Below are positions 1 to 11,122 of a stretch of DNA of 64,000 bases, piece by piece. A program made the position numbers and the translations under genes. This DNA is from Zanthoxylum bungeanum (taxonomy: Eukaryota > Streptophyta > Magnoliopsida > Sapindales > Rutaceae). Location of the stretch: the NCBI GenBank assembly GCA_019454045.1, contig SKCR01023420.1, positions 310,001-374,000 on the forward strand. Reading direction: 5' to 3'. Every line of letters begins with the position of its first letter. Within the stretch, counting starts at the first letter, position 1. Under the pieces are notes generated by a model. That model was given only the letters and a program-made list of their open reading frames with translations, did not search any database and was not told the origin of the DNA.

Positions 1-1735
1 ATTAAACAATCACGGTTTGACCATGATGAAAATACTTAAGCAATAAGTTTCTCGTATACTTGAAAGAGTATAGTATTCTTTCAATGAGGACTCCTCATGG
101 AACACGTCATTTTGACGATGTGTCCGAAAACGATTAACCGAATTTTGTTAGACATGATAAGGTTAATCACGAGTCGCTCTGAGCTACCATTTCCTTCAAC
201 GGATAAGCTTTAAACAGTGCAAGAACTTATTTTGAATAAGGTTCCATAAAAATCTGTTTGACAGATTTCATATTAGATATGAACATGAAAGAAACTGGGT
301 TTTCAAATTCCTGAATATTTGGGTATGCTAGGCATATGTTTGGATGATACCAAACTAAAACCCAAATTGGATAAATGCCAATTGTAGGTTATCATAGGGA
401 TACCAAAGTATAGTACTTATACAACCTCACATGAGAACAATTAGATTGTTGCTCACCATGTGGTTTTCCAGAGAGGAATACCGATATGCAGTGGTAAGTG
501 GGAGGATAGTAAAACTCGATGAAAATCAGAGTAATACTATTCTAGGCATCGAGTCTTAATGGAACACAAATAGTTCATCAAGGATGAAACTATTCCAATA
601 ATCTTCGAATACACAAGAACCGCGTAGGTCGGAGAGAATCAAAAGACAACTTGGGGTATGGGTTTCTTGATCTCACCTCATAAAGATGTCTATCTTATTG
701 AGGAATACTAACTGACTACGTATGAGGAAGTGATACAAGGTATCGACTCCCTATTATGGCAAAGTGCCATAAAGTCCGAAGTGGATTCCATGTAGACCAA
801 CTATGTTTAGACACTAGTTGATGTACCGCAAGACATTGTGCCTATTGGTACCACATAAGTCTTCAAGGAAGACATACATGGATGGCAACATACCATCGTA
901 CTAAGCACGGCTTTTAGCAAAAAGGTAGAGTTATCAACATTGTGTTGATTGCGACGAAACATTTTACCTATTGCCATGGTAAATCCATTTTGATAATGCT
1001 TGCTAATGCTGCATGTTTCATTAATGAAATGTGGCAGCTTGCATGCCAAAACCGCTTTCCTTAACGGAAACCTTTGAGAGGATGTTTACAACATCCTGAC
1101 GGTTTTGTCGAACCATAACAAGCAAACTAGGTTTGCAGGTTATTCGATCCATATATGGATTGAAGCAAGCATTAGGTTCTTGGAATTCTCGTTTTGATGT
1201 AATCATAATATTTTATGATTTAATTCAAAAGGAAAATAATTCTTGTGTATATAAGGAGGTTAGTGGGAGAGCACTGACAGGGAATGTCCTGAGTAATGAT
1301 GACATATCATTTCTTGGAAATGATATTCCCATAATATAATTGGTGAAAGCTTGGCTTTCATGATAATGACTATAAGTCGTAACAAAGGTACCATACAATA
1401 GTATAACGGAACAGTGAGCTGGAAATCTTCCAAGCAAGATACTATTACCGAATAAACAACAAATGCGGGTTAATTGCAGCAGCTGAGGCAGCAATAGAAG
1501 CCATTTGGGTCGATAATAAATCTAATTAGATTAGATATAGTTCTGTTAGCAGCTGAGCTAGGCGTCAGCGCATGCTTAAGAATTAATGGTCTCATCGACG
1601 ATCAAGATACTTATTTTGATATTCATCTGATTCGTTCGGATCATACATCATGGCGATGTGATGATCGAATAAATCGCATTAGACGATAATCATGCAAATC
1701 CACTGACGAAAACCTTTTCTCAGTAGTTTGAGCCA
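1..1735 (+). pseudogene. Decayed Ty1/copia pol (INT C-terminal part, RT, RNase H)
   Basis: Remnant of a copia polyprotein on the plus strand, with many stops and frameshifts. Around 300-480 the translation resembles the copia integrase tail (a GY..YLYN-like stretch). Around 721-900 it reads YEEVIQGIDSLLW followed by a TNxV.TLVDVP block, which matches the RT start of the minus-strand copia at 18076-19541 almost word for word. RT continues with IYGLKQA near 1147, and RNase H ends with WKSSKQ near 1420-1440. The two copies clearly belong to one family in opposite orientation. The left end is cut by the window edge and nothing here could be translated into a working enzyme. Domain identity is secure; exact limits are not. 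Confidence 0.75.
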
Positions 1736-1739
1736 ACCG

Positions 1740-2778
1740 TACATAGTTCGGGGAAAATTAATCTGGGATTAATTGCGGAGATATTTTATCTGGGATAAAA
1801 TATTAATTAAAGAGAGAGAACGATTAATTTGGAATTAATCGATAAAATAATATATTTGATATATTATTAGAAATTGGATTTCGACGCGGAATTAAAATTA
1901 GATTTTTAATTCGGGCGAACGAATTAATTTAGAATTAATTCGTTAGCGACGTGAATAGTGATTTCGCTAGACGTAATCACTTAATTACGACGCGACGGAA
2001 AATTCGTTAATTCGGAATTAGCGAAACCGAGCCCGAGAGTGATTGCGAGCGCATTCACATTTCGAATTCAAGCGCGACACGCAAGTCACATCAAGCGTCA
2101 AATCGCTAGTCGCATCAATTGTCAAATCACTTATCACTTTGAGTGATGTGATGTGACATGACATGTTGTCACTTTATTAAAGTGACTTGATGTGAATAGT
2201 AAAAGGTGAAAGGACTTTTGCTTTTTGCTTTTTCCACTTGACTTTTGTATTAAAGTAATACATATGTTTATTTATTTATTTACTTGGTAAATGAAATAAA
2301 TATATAATAAATGAAAAAGCTTTTCTCTCTCTCTCTCACCACTCTCACGCACCTCTCTTTTCCCTCTCTTTTCTTCTTCCTCTTCTCACGGCTTCAAGCC
2401 GATTTCTTCACAAAACTCTTCTGGTTTGACCGAATTTTTGAGAAGAAAATGAAGATGAGTAGTGCTAGCACACACAATGAGTTATATTATGGTGATAGGG
2501 AAACGAATTTGTGAGCTTGGAATTGTTTTTAAAGCTTGAAGCTTGGAGCTTCAATGGTGACAACCATGGCCGATTCTTGAAGCATCAAAGAGGAGCAAAA
2601 CCGAGCAGTCCACTGCCTTGGAGGGTCACTGCCGAACTGATTGGAGGAAGAAAATGGCTTGTGTTCTTCTTCGCATCAAAACCGACCATTGTGAGTATAT
2701 TACGCACCTCCTATGTTGTGTATTCATGCGTTTTCTTGCTTGATTTGTTGATCTTGGGACCTATATTAGAACTCAACA
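1740..2778 (+). repeat. Truncated 3' LTR of the plus-strand copia
   Basis: Matches the inner half of the copia LTR at 54840-55735 in reverse. Shared features are the TTAATTC-rich palindromic block, the AGAGAGAGAACGATTAATT stretch and the G-rich 'agcttggagctt' segment near 2545. It ends in ACTCAACA at 2778, corresponding to the LTR end at 54840. The first roughly 1 kb of the LTR (55740-56761 in the other copy) is missing, so a deletion has joined the RNase H end directly to mid-LTR sequence. ORFs predicted at 2311-2816 lie inside this LTR and are not genes. Confidence 0.7.
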
Positions 2779-3240
2779 CCTTCATCACCGTAACTGAACC
2801 TTCCTTCACTGAGTAACAACCGAGACCCATGGCCGAGCTTCCAACCTTCGACCAAGATTCACCCAAATCAAGAAACGCCGATACACCCATCTAGCCGAAC
2901 CACCCGAACCGCACAAGACCGACCATTACCGGATCTCTAACCCAAAACCGAGCCAACCCACTGTCGAGACCCAACCCACAACCAAAACCGAGAAGCAGCA
3001 AAACAACCCAAGTCCTAGCCGATCCGTATCTTTCATTACCAAATCTGGAATTGACGGTAAAATTGATAAAAACAATATTTGGTTTGGTAAAATTGATTTG
3101 GTGGTTATGAGATTTGAGATTATTTGATTCATAGTCGTGGGGGCAAAGAGTTGAATTGGGGTGTTTGTGGCCTTTGAGATAGATTTAGGTTGTGTTGGAT
3201 AATCAAAAATTAAGAGGAGATTCTGCCAAATTTTTTTTTA
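2779..3240. other. Unassigned sequence between copia LTR end and A0
   Basis: No gene or recognisable element domain. The first part is rich in CCGA/ACCGA-type repeats and the second is AT-rich and ends in a homopolymer-rich stretch. It lies between the end of the copia LTR and the first base assignable to the Athila-like element A0, so it may be old flanking DNA or the scar of a deletion that removed the 5' half of A0. Confidence 0.4.
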
Positions 3241-3250
3241 AAAAAATGGC

Positions 3251-3300
3251 CAAATAGCGATCGTGGTAAGAACCGTAATCTGGGCATAAATCTTAATCGG
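3251..3300 (+). pseudogene. Last codons of a captured LOG gene (A0 copy)
   Basis: The stretch beginning CGATCGTGGTAAGA aligns with the DRGKRRRINLDLNL end of the LOG ORFs at 39286 and 45724. The following sequence, through the 'AGCTAATCAGG' motif, also aligns with the DNA just downstream of those stops. Everything upstream of about 3240 is lost. This third copy shows that the LOG insertion was present in the common ancestor of the three elements. Confidence 0.6.
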
Positions 3301-3829
3301 TAATTTTTCCTAAAAACTTTCAGCTAATCAGGTATTACCTTCTAAACTTTTCTTCTACTGTTTAAGACATTGGGGACAATGTCTCATTTAGGTTTGGGGG
3401 AGGAAATTAGTTGATTCTTATCTTGTTTTTAGTTGTATGTTGTTTTTGTTTTTGTTCCAAATTTTTCGAAAAATACAAAAAAAATTGAAAAATTTTCAAA
3501 AATTACAAAAATATTTTGTGTTTTTGTTTTGACTAAGAATGTGAAATTGGTAAAAGATAGCCGAGTAAGGAGTTTCCACTCCTGAGACGTATTTCAAACC
3601 TATTTTGAAACAAGTTAATTTTTATTTCCTTTTAAATTATTAATTTGTGAATTCTCCTTAACACTGACTAAAATGGATCTTCATATACTCAGTTGGCAGG
3701 TATTATCAACATACATAGTAACATACGGACATGAGCTAAAATTGAAAAGTTTGTAATATTCAATACTCTAGTTTAATGAGAGGAAGCATCTCAAAAAAAC
3801 AATGGAGTAAAAAAAAAAAACGTCTGAGA

Positions 3830-4055
3830 TCCAAGTTATTAAGTCTGTAAGGGTGTTTTAAATCCTAGTGCCCTAAAACCAACTGGTTTGGGAGTCACTG
3901 GCCCAAAGCTCGTTACATGGATCAAAGATGCTGCAAAAATATATATCTGAAGTCTGAGTAATTAAGTCCGTAGGGGTGTCTTAACACCTGGTGCCCTAAA
4001 GCCAACTGGTTTGGGAGCCACCGACCCAACACTCGCTACATAGATGGAAGGTATT
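3830..4055 (+). repeat. Two direct repeats in the A-family 3' noncoding region
   Basis: Two copies, about 130 bp apart, of a block centred on 'GCCAACTGGTTTGGGAG', preceded by 'GTGCCCTAAA' and followed by a 'CTCG.TACAT' motif. The same pair occurs in reverse in A1 (about 38535-38755) and A2 (about 44960-45185), so it is a fixed part of the family. No coding potential. Confidence 0.7.
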
Positions 4056-4594
4056 GTATATAAATAAAAAATAGAGAAAAATCAAAGAAAAATCAGAAAA
4101 ATTAGAAAAATTATTCCATTGCTACAAAAAGGTGTGAAATCTGATAAAACTTTAGGACAAAAATATTACTCTCTTATCAACTACACTTATGACTGTTGTG
4201 GGCAAAAATGAGTTGATTAATATTTTGTTGGCTGTGTATATGGAGAATGGTAAATATAATCGGAGAATTTACTTATTCGGTAATTTAGAAAGAAACAAAA
4301 CAACTAGTAACTTTGAGTAGAAATTTCACCTGATTAGTCACTAATTCTTTATTTTCTTTTCGCTTGTCTTTTTGCTTTTGTGTGCATTAGTTTTAACTAC
4401 CTTTTTACTTTTGTAAAATGTTTGTGGGTATAATTGCTGTAAACCCTCACGAGACTAAAACTCGTCCACTAGGGACACCTAAGGGTTAAAGGCTTGTTGC
4501 ATACGCTAAATGCAACCGTGATCCCTACGAAAGTGGCTTAGTTAAATTTTATTTATGTTATGTTATTTTATGTTTTGCTCGAGGACTAGCAAAA

Positions 4595-4611
4595 TGTTAG
4601 GTTTGTGGGTG
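4595..4611 (+). other. Polypurine tract of A0
   Basis: Sequence TTAGGTTTGTGGGTG directly precedes the LTR start TGATGAG at 4612. A1 and A2 have TTAGGTTTGGGGGTG or a similar tract in the same place. It would prime plus-strand DNA synthesis. Confidence 0.65.
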
Positions 4612-4899
4612 TGATGAGTGGTAAATCTATCACTATTTCTCACTCATTTAACCTAATTTATTGTATATTTTCTTGAGTTATGTGAATATTTTGATGTGTT
4701 TTGTGTTATTTTGTAGATAAATAAAGTTTCAGGACATTCTGGAGGTGATTTGGGGCAAAACAGGAAAAATTGGCAAAACGGGCATTTTGGTAAATTGTCC
4801 GCGTCGCGACGCCCAAGTCATCCGCGTCGCGACGCGTAACGTGCACCATATCTGCTAACGTGCGCCGGGTCAACAGGTCAGAATTTGAGAAGTTTGACT

Positions 4900-5290
4900 T
4901 TGCTAACATGCGCCGTGCCACATGTCACCATCACAGCCGAGCTGCTAACGTGCACCGTGCCACGTGTCATCATCCTACAGTGCCGACACTCACAATTACC
5001 ACGTGTGCCATGTGTCATCCATGTCATCGCCACATCATCGGTCAACGAGTCAACCTTTGCCACGTGTCATCCATGTCATCATCACGTCAGCAGGTCAACC
5101 GAGTCAACATGCCACGGCATCATCAACCAATCACGCCGTGACACGTGGCACAATCCTACGGTGCCGACAATTGATCTCAGCCGCATTGCCACGTCAGCGC
5201 CACGTCATCGCCATGTCAGCATAATAATTGAGCTCTTAGCCGCCTCGCCACGTGTCGCCTTATCCTCTTATCCGAATCGCCATGTGTCAA
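4900..5290 (+). promoter_or_regulatory. G-box / ACGT-core cluster in A0 LTR U3
   Basis: Five CACGTG cores (near 4960, 5000, 5061, 5142 and 5249), three CACGTCA cores (near 5084, 5190 and 5200) and several GTCAAC motifs, all within 400 bp just upstream of a TATA box. In plants CACGTG with TGTC or TGGC flanks binds bZIP/bHLH factors and acts as an ABA or light response element; GTCAA is the W-box core. The arrangement suggests a stress-responsive LTR promoter, but function is inferred only. Confidence 0.55.
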
Positions 5291-5350
5291 GCCGAGAACA
5301 TGCCACGACTCACTGTTCCAGCGTCGCGACTCCAGAAGCTTATCTGCGCC

Positions 5351-5358
5351 TATAAATT
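5351..5358 (+). promoter_or_regulatory. TATA box of the A0 LTR
   Basis: TATAAATT in a GC-rich context (GCGCCTATAAATTCAGC), directly downstream of the G-box cluster and upstream of a CT-rich stretch (5388-5450) typical of plant transcription starts. It is placed where an LTR promoter is expected. Confidence 0.6.
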
Positions 5359-5666
5359 CAGCTTCAAATTTCAGATTTCATTACACCACTCTCTCTCTCA
5401 AATTCTATCTAAAGAGAGAGTTTCTCTCTCTAGATTCTTTAGTTTTTTTAGTTTTTTTTTATTTTGTTTTTAGTTTTTGTAAATAATTTTAATTACGTTT
5501 TGTAATAATAGTAATTTAATTTTTACTTTTTACTTTTACAGTTTTTACTATTCACCATGGTGAGGTAACTTCCCTATGCTATGGTGAAAGGTAATTCTTT
5601 TACTGTTACTATTTAGATTAATCTACCTAAAAAATAATATATTCACTATTTAAAATACTGACTTAA

Positions 5667-5850
5667 AAAGGATACTGCTATATTGGTCGGTTGGTAATTT
5701 AATTTTAATCTGGTTTAAACCTGACTAATCAAGGATACCGCCAGATTGGTCGGTTGGTAATTTAATTTTGGTTCCGCCTTTATTGCTGGTTGGACTTAAT
5801 TTGACTTAATCAGGATACCGCCAGATTGGTCGGTTGGTAATATTATCACA
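5667..5850 (+). repeat. Three tandem blocks in the A-family LTR
   Basis: Three copies of 'GATACCGCCAGATTGGTCGG'-type blocks, spaced about 60-75 bp. The same triplet occurs in reverse at about 36885-37030, 43325-43470, 51190-51330 and 53005-53150, so it is a conserved LTR module downstream of the promoter. Confidence 0.7.
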
Positions 5851-6722
5851 AGTTTATATATTATTTTATGGGAGATATCTAAATTTTTAGTAGTAAAAGT
5901 AATTCCTTTTACCTTAGCATTTTATTGTAATTTACTTCTCAGCTTTTACTTTATGTCTTTTACTTTTATGTTTTTACTAGCCCTAGTTATGTGTTTGTTA
6001 TCTGGGGTTGTGATGACTTTTAATATCACCGGTTTATAAGGGGTTATTTTATAGTTTTGGTAATTTAAAGGTTTACTTATTAAGTCTTAAGCTTAATGCT
6101 TCTTGTTGTCTAATCACCAATAAGATTGATGTGGTAAATCTAAAATGAACTAGACAAAGGGATTTTAGGTTTCAGCCTTAGAATTAATATCCCACGATCT
6201 TCCTTGAGGATAGATAACCCTTTAATAGATTTCCTTACATGATAGGAATATACCTGTCGAGCGGGGGTAGCCATAATTGGAACTTAAACTTAATGAATCC
6301 AGATAATTTGGTTGACATAGACATATGGTTCAATTAGGTTAAACTGGGTATTTGTGTCTGACAATCGACAGAGGCTTACACATAATTAGTGTTCCAGGTT
6401 AGTAAACTGATTTATTACACAACTATAAAATAACCACTTCATCTTTAAAATGATATTAGAATGATTCACGACCCTAGATCTTTGTGTCTTTTGTTATTTT
6501 CCTTAGTATTTTCTTTTATCTTTTTATTTATTTATTTATTGTGCAAAACCACATTCAACCAATCAAACAATCATTCTCTTCTCCATTTAATTAGATATTT
6601 GTAAATAAATAGATTCAATAATTAATAACAATAGTAGGAATTAAGTCCTTGTGGGATCGATATTTTTATACTACTTGAACGATACGTGCGCTTGCGTTAT
6701 ACGTGTGTGTTTACGCCGGTCA

Positions 6723-7663
6723 CTGCTGAGTGATTTTTACGTGAGATGAGGGCTTTGATTGCTTGGCTTAAGGGCAGTTTTTGTTCACGTGGCTGAGGGT
6801 TGTTGGTACGTTGGTGTGTGGTTAGTCGGTCAGTGGGTGGCTGATCCTTAAGGGCTTATGCGAGAGGGCTACTAAGTTGGTGAGGATAATTTGTTTATTC
6901 TTTGTTTGGTTGAAGGGCTGCTAGTTGACCGAGAGGATGTGATGATGGTCTCTGAATGGGAGAGAGATGATGCCGAGAGTTTAGGGTTTATTTGATGTGT
7001 TTTTTTTTTGTGAGAATGAGCCAGGGTTTCCAAGGCTTGGTTTAGGCTTTTTTTTTTATAGGCAGGGTTGAGGTTTACCTTATGTGAATAGGGAAAGAAT
7101 ATTGTGTAATTATGGGGGGATATTTTTAATTAGTGTGTGATAGGGAAAAATCTTTTAATTAGGGATGTGATTTGGTTTGATTTGATTTGATCTCTTTTAA
7201 TTAGGAATATGATTTAATTGATTTGATTTGATTTCTTTAATTTGGGAAGGTGATTTAATTGAATTAGGAAAGTGTTTTATGAGATTTAATTTGAAACTTT
7301 TAATCTGGGAAGGTGATTTGTCTTGATTTTAGCATGTGTTTAATGTGCGAATATGTTATTTAGGAATGCATGGGCATGACTTGGGTCTTGGGCGTGGGTT
7401 TGGTTTTTGGTGGGCTTGGTGTGTGTTGCGGGGGTTTTGGGCCAAGGATATGTGGATTGCGGGGGTTTTGGGTTAAGGTTGTGTTTTAAAATAGAGGTCC
7501 AACGAGCAAACCCACAGCTAAGCAAACGAATTTAGTCCAACAAGATATGGATTTCTGACTTTTCCCTTCCGACATTCGTTTCCCGCGACTTCCACTACTT
7601 AAATGGTAGTGCCTCCATGTGAGACTCATCATCGGGACTTATATGCAAAAATGCAGTGCCTAC
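6723..7663 (-). repeat. B0: partial LTR of an Ogre/Tat-like element
   Basis: Read on the minus strand it begins TGTAGGCACTGCATTTTTGC at 7663, the start of the B1 LTRs at 8406 and 15267, and follows the 'GATGATGAGTCTCAC' and 'GGGAAACGAATGTCGGAAGG' landmarks. AT-rich stretches near 7090-7350 match 15540-15780 in reverse. It breaks off where A0 ends at 6722. The copia RNase H sequence resumes at 7664, so this was an insertion into the copia; its other end has been lost. Confidence 0.75.
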
Positions 7664-8405
7664 AAGTCTCTTGCTTGGAAGATTTCCAGCTTACTGCTCA
7701 GTTGTTCAAACAAAATACGTACCCAGATTGTGACTTACAGTCGTCTTTATCGGTTTGGAAACTTCCATTGGTATACCCAGTTACCTCAAGTTCTCCATCT
7801 CCATAGATTAAGAAAGCATCCTTAGTTCGTCTAAGATACTTAAGGATATTCTTAACCGCCATCCAGTGACCATCACCTGGATCGGCCTGATAGCGACTAC
7901 ACATGCTCAAAGCATACGAGACATCAGGTCGCGTACATATCATGACATACATGATCGATCGAACTGCCGACACGAATGGGATCCGACTCATGTTGTCTCT
8001 CTCATATTGAGTTTTAGGACATATGTCCTTAGATAGAGTGACGCCATATGACACTGGCAACAGTCCCCTCTTGGACTGATCCATGTTGAATTGCTTCAAC
8101 ACTTTGTCAATGTACGTGGTCTGGGAGTGTCCAAGTAGTTTTCTAGATCTATCCCGTTAGATCTTTATTCCTAGAATAAAGGCTGCTTCTCTCAGATCTT
8201 TCATGGAGAATTTTAATGAAAGCCAAGCTTTCACCGATGTTAACATGGAATGTCATTGCCAATAAGCAATACATCATCAACGTAAAGGATAATGAATGTC
8301 AGTGCGCTCCCACTAACCTTCTAATATACACAAGGATCATCCTCGTTTAGAACGAAATCATATTCTTTTATGATCTCATCAAAATGTTGGTTCCAAGAAC
8401 GCGAT
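7664..8405 (-). pseudogene. Minus-strand copia: RT C-terminal half and RNase H
   Basis: Continues the copia pol interrupted at 18076. From 8405 downwards it reads SWNQHFDEII, then LYVDDVLLIGN (the catalytic YVDD of reverse transcriptase) near 8280. An open stretch at 7698-8102 has the copia RT/RNase H connection (RGLLPVSYG, IPFVSAVRSIMYVMICTRPDVSYAL, YLRRTKDAFLIYG). It ends WKSSKQET where B0 is inserted. Frameshifts and stops make it nonfunctional. The remaining RNase H, PPT and 3' LTR are not present. Confidence 0.85.
8401..8405 (+). repeat. Target-site duplication of B1, left copy
   Basis: GCGAT immediately before the LTR start TGTAGGC at 8406; repeated at 18071-18075. The duplicated site lies inside copia RT, between IYGLKQAS and SWNQ. 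Confidence 0.9.
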
Positions 8406-9499
8406 TGTAGGCACTGCATTTTTACATATAAGTCTCGATGATGAGTCTCACACGGAGACACTACCTCTTAAATCGTGGAAGTCGCGGGAAACGAATGTCG
8501 GAAGGGAAGAGTCAGAAATTGACATCTTATTGGATTTAATTCGCTTGTTTAGCTTGAGGTTTGCTTGTTGGACCTCTGTTTTAAAACACATCCCTAGCCC
8601 AAAACCAAAGCCACACGCCCACCTAGCCTAAGCCCATTAAAGCATATCCAATAATAATTTAAAACACATGTCAAAAATTAAATTAAATCAAATTAAATCA
8701 AATTAAAATAAATCAAAATAAATCTCATTCCTAAATTAAATAAATAACATGCCTAAACTAAATGAAATCAAATCAAATCTCAATAATCATCTTCCTAACT
8801 AAAATAAAATACATTCATAATTAAAAAGATTTTTCCTTATCACACACTAATTAAATATTCCCCCCATAATTACACAAATCCTTTCCCTTTTCACACAAAA
8901 ATCATCTAAAACAGCAGCCCCAATACCCCTTAAAAATGACAAAACAGTCCATTAATACAGTGAAAACAGTGACAAAAAATACAGCAAAAATAGCAGCAAA
9001 ACGGAGTAAAAAACAACAGCCCAAACAGCGAAACAGTGAAAGGAAATGTTGAACCAGTGAAACGGAGGAATTGAGGAGCATCAACCCTTCCGACAATCCC
9101 ATACCGCACTTCCGAGAGATGATTTAAGAGGCTAGACCAGAGGGCACCTTCTTTATTTATTATTCTTTATTTTCATTTATTTTAGTACTTTATTTCATAT
9201 TAGTATTGTGGATTGGTGCATGATGTGATTTCCGGATGAACGGAATATGTGTTCTCTCTTGTGGTATATCGGATGGAGACCTGGACGTAAATTCCGTAGC
9301 CGAATCCGAATGGACGGTATTGCAGTTTGCACTCGGGATACAATGCCACGTACCACTTGAGAGATTCACATGTTTCGTTTCATCCAACCTTGCGTTTTAA
9401 GCATGATTTAGTCGTTAGTATGTTATTTATTTTAAAGCATGTTTTAGTCGTTAATATGTTATTACTTCCTGCATGTTACTTATTTATGCATGGTAATGT

Positions 9500-10290
9500 A
9501 ATGCGCATGGGCTAACTAGGGTGGATTAAAGGTCCTATATTCGAGGGAAATGCCTGAAGGCTACCTTTACCACGATGTTTTGCCGCGCCGGACGAAGTAT
9601 GTTTGATTGACTGTGAGATATGTTTAATCGGATATACGGAGTTCCATATTATTGTCTCATTCATTTGTATGCATTGTAATATAATGCGCATGGGCAAACT
9701 AGGGTGGATTAAAGGTCCTCTATTCAAGGGAAATGCCTGAAGGCTACCTTTACCACGATGTTTTGCGCGCCAGACGAAGTATGTTTGATTGAATGTGAGA
9801 TATGTGTAATCGGATATACGGAGTTCCATATTATTGTCTCATTCATTTGTTTGCATTGTAATATAATGCGTATGGGCTAACTAAGGTGGATTAAAGGTCC
9901 TCTTTTCGAGGGAAATGCCTGAAGGCTACCTTTACCACGATGTTTTTCCGCACCTTTTATTATGTCATTTACCATTTGTATATCATTGCTTTATTTACGC
10001 ATTGCATTCTAGTGCGCATGGGCTAACTAGGGTGGATTAAAGGTCCTATATTCTAAGGAAATGCCTAAAGGCTACCTTTACCATGATATTTTGCCGCACC
10101 AGACGAGGTATACTCAATTGAACAAGAAATGTGTTCAATCGGGCATACAAGGTCCCATATTATTTATTTGTTTATTCATGTATTGATAATTTAATGCGCA
10201 TGGGCTAGCTAGGGTAGATTAAAGGTCCTCTATTCGAGGGAAATGCCTAAAGGCTACCTTTACCACGATGTTTTTCCGCGCCGGACGAAG
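9500..10290 (+). repeat. Five tandem ~150-185 bp blocks in the B1 5' LTR
   Basis: Each block begins near GCGCATGGGCTAACTAGGG (about 9502, 9685, 9866, 10012 and 10196), continues with an AAAGGTCC...GGCTACCTTT inverted pair and ends with a GCCGGACGAAG motif. The 3' LTR has five matching blocks at about 16935, 17118, 17301, 17453 and 17633. B2 LTRs hold only one to two copies (20930-21140, 31795-31990), so copy number is variable between family members. Confidence 0.85.
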
Positions 10291-10394
10291 TGCACACAAT
10301 TGAATGTGAAATGTGTTCCATCGGGCACACGAGGTCCTACATTGTGTATTTGTTTATCCATGCATGTGTTTGTGTCATTTCAGATGCCATTTTG

Positions 10395-10650
10395 GCAATC
10401 TCGTTCGAACACGTTTCCAAACGCTACATGAACGTATGCATTCTGCCTCTTTCCGTTCGAACGCGTTTAAGAACGCTACAGGAACATATGCATTCTGCCT
10501 CATTTCGTTCGAACACGTTTACGAACGCTACTCGAACGCGCATATATTTTATTTTATCATGCATCAGGTCTTACCCTGTTCGAATGCATTTCCGAACGCT
10601 ATACGAATGCGAACCTTCTGTTTACCATTCGAACGTATTTTCAAACGCTA
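10395..10650 (+). repeat. CGTTCGAACG palindrome cluster, B1 5' LTR
   Basis: Repeated units of a TTCGAA-centred palindrome followed about 15 bp later by AACGCTAC and GAACG, spaced about 50-60 bp. Related clusters occur at 17845-17935, 20400-20830 and 31260-31690, and shorter ones near the U3 end at 22485-22560 and 33430-33500. Confidence 0.8.
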
Positions 10651-11106
10651 CACGAACGCACATACATTGCATAGACTTTTTTTCGTCACATTTCATGCAT
10701 GCTTGCTTCTTTGGTCATTTCTTTTGCACCATATGATTAGTCACATCATTTCATTCTTTACGCTTAGGAAATTATCATTCATTTATATTTCCGCATTTAT
10801 TCGATATACTCATGAGATTATGTGCTCGCTTTTATTATTAATGCCTTTATAGTTGTTATTAGTTACATTATTGCACTTTATTGTTTAATATGTTCATGAA
10901 TTATGTATTTTGCCTTCATTTTTCATTTACGATTATGGATGTGCACACTTGCATGTTGCTTAAATTATCTGGTATGTGTTGCATGAGATTTGGTTGTACT
11001 ATTTCATAAATCCTTTCATTACAAGTGGCATAAGTAAGGGACCATTCTGAACCCAACGGTTTTAGGTCTTCCCTTGCGAGGGGTGAGTGCGGCCTTAAAT
11101 CATTTT

Positions 11107-11122
11107 CCCGGTTCACACCGGG
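11107..11122 (+). other. GC hairpin followed by a PBS-like copy in the LTR end
   Basis: CCCGGTTCACACCGGG can form a stem of five pairs with a TTCACA loop. It is followed at 11123-11133 by TGGCGACTCCA, identical to the first 11 bases of the true PBS at 11231. The same pair occurs at about 17950-17974, 19921-19946 and 30787-30812. Confidence 0.7.

Larger units (their letters stand above)
3240..6722 (+). mobile_element. A0: truncated Athila-like element (3' half)
   Basis: Contains, in order, the last codons of the captured LOG gene, a noncoding 3' region of about 1.3 kb, a purine-rich tract and a complete 3' LTR (4612-6722). The same order is seen in reverse in A1 and A2. Gag, protease, PBS and 5' LTR are absent because the left side joins unrelated DNA near 3240. 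After 6722 the sequence continues as an LTR of the B family, so A0 was probably inserted in, or joined to, B0. Confidence 0.8.
4612..6722 (+). repeat. A0 3' LTR (2.1 kb)
   Basis: Starts TGATGAG and ends ACGCCGGTCA, the same termini as the A1 and A2 LTRs. It shares with them the three 'TTGGTCGGTTGGTAAT' blocks (5680-5850) and the 'GGGATCGATATTTTTATACTACTTGAACGATACGTGCGC' region near 6655-6695, described here by position. Its first 750 bp differ from A1 and A2 and contain a G-box cluster. The ORFs predicted at 4860-5473 are by-products of those repeats. Confidence 0.85.

Noticed and set aside
4860..5473. Overlapping His/Ser/Thr-rich ORFs on both strands
   Set aside because: They follow the repeated CACGTGTCATCC-type promoter motifs inside an LTR; several frames are open at once and none has a domain.
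10243..10852. ORFs up to 179 codons in the B1 LTR
   Set aside because: Produced by tandem palindromic repeats (repeating FERVSKRYTN-like words); three overlapping frames are open, which is typical of repeats.
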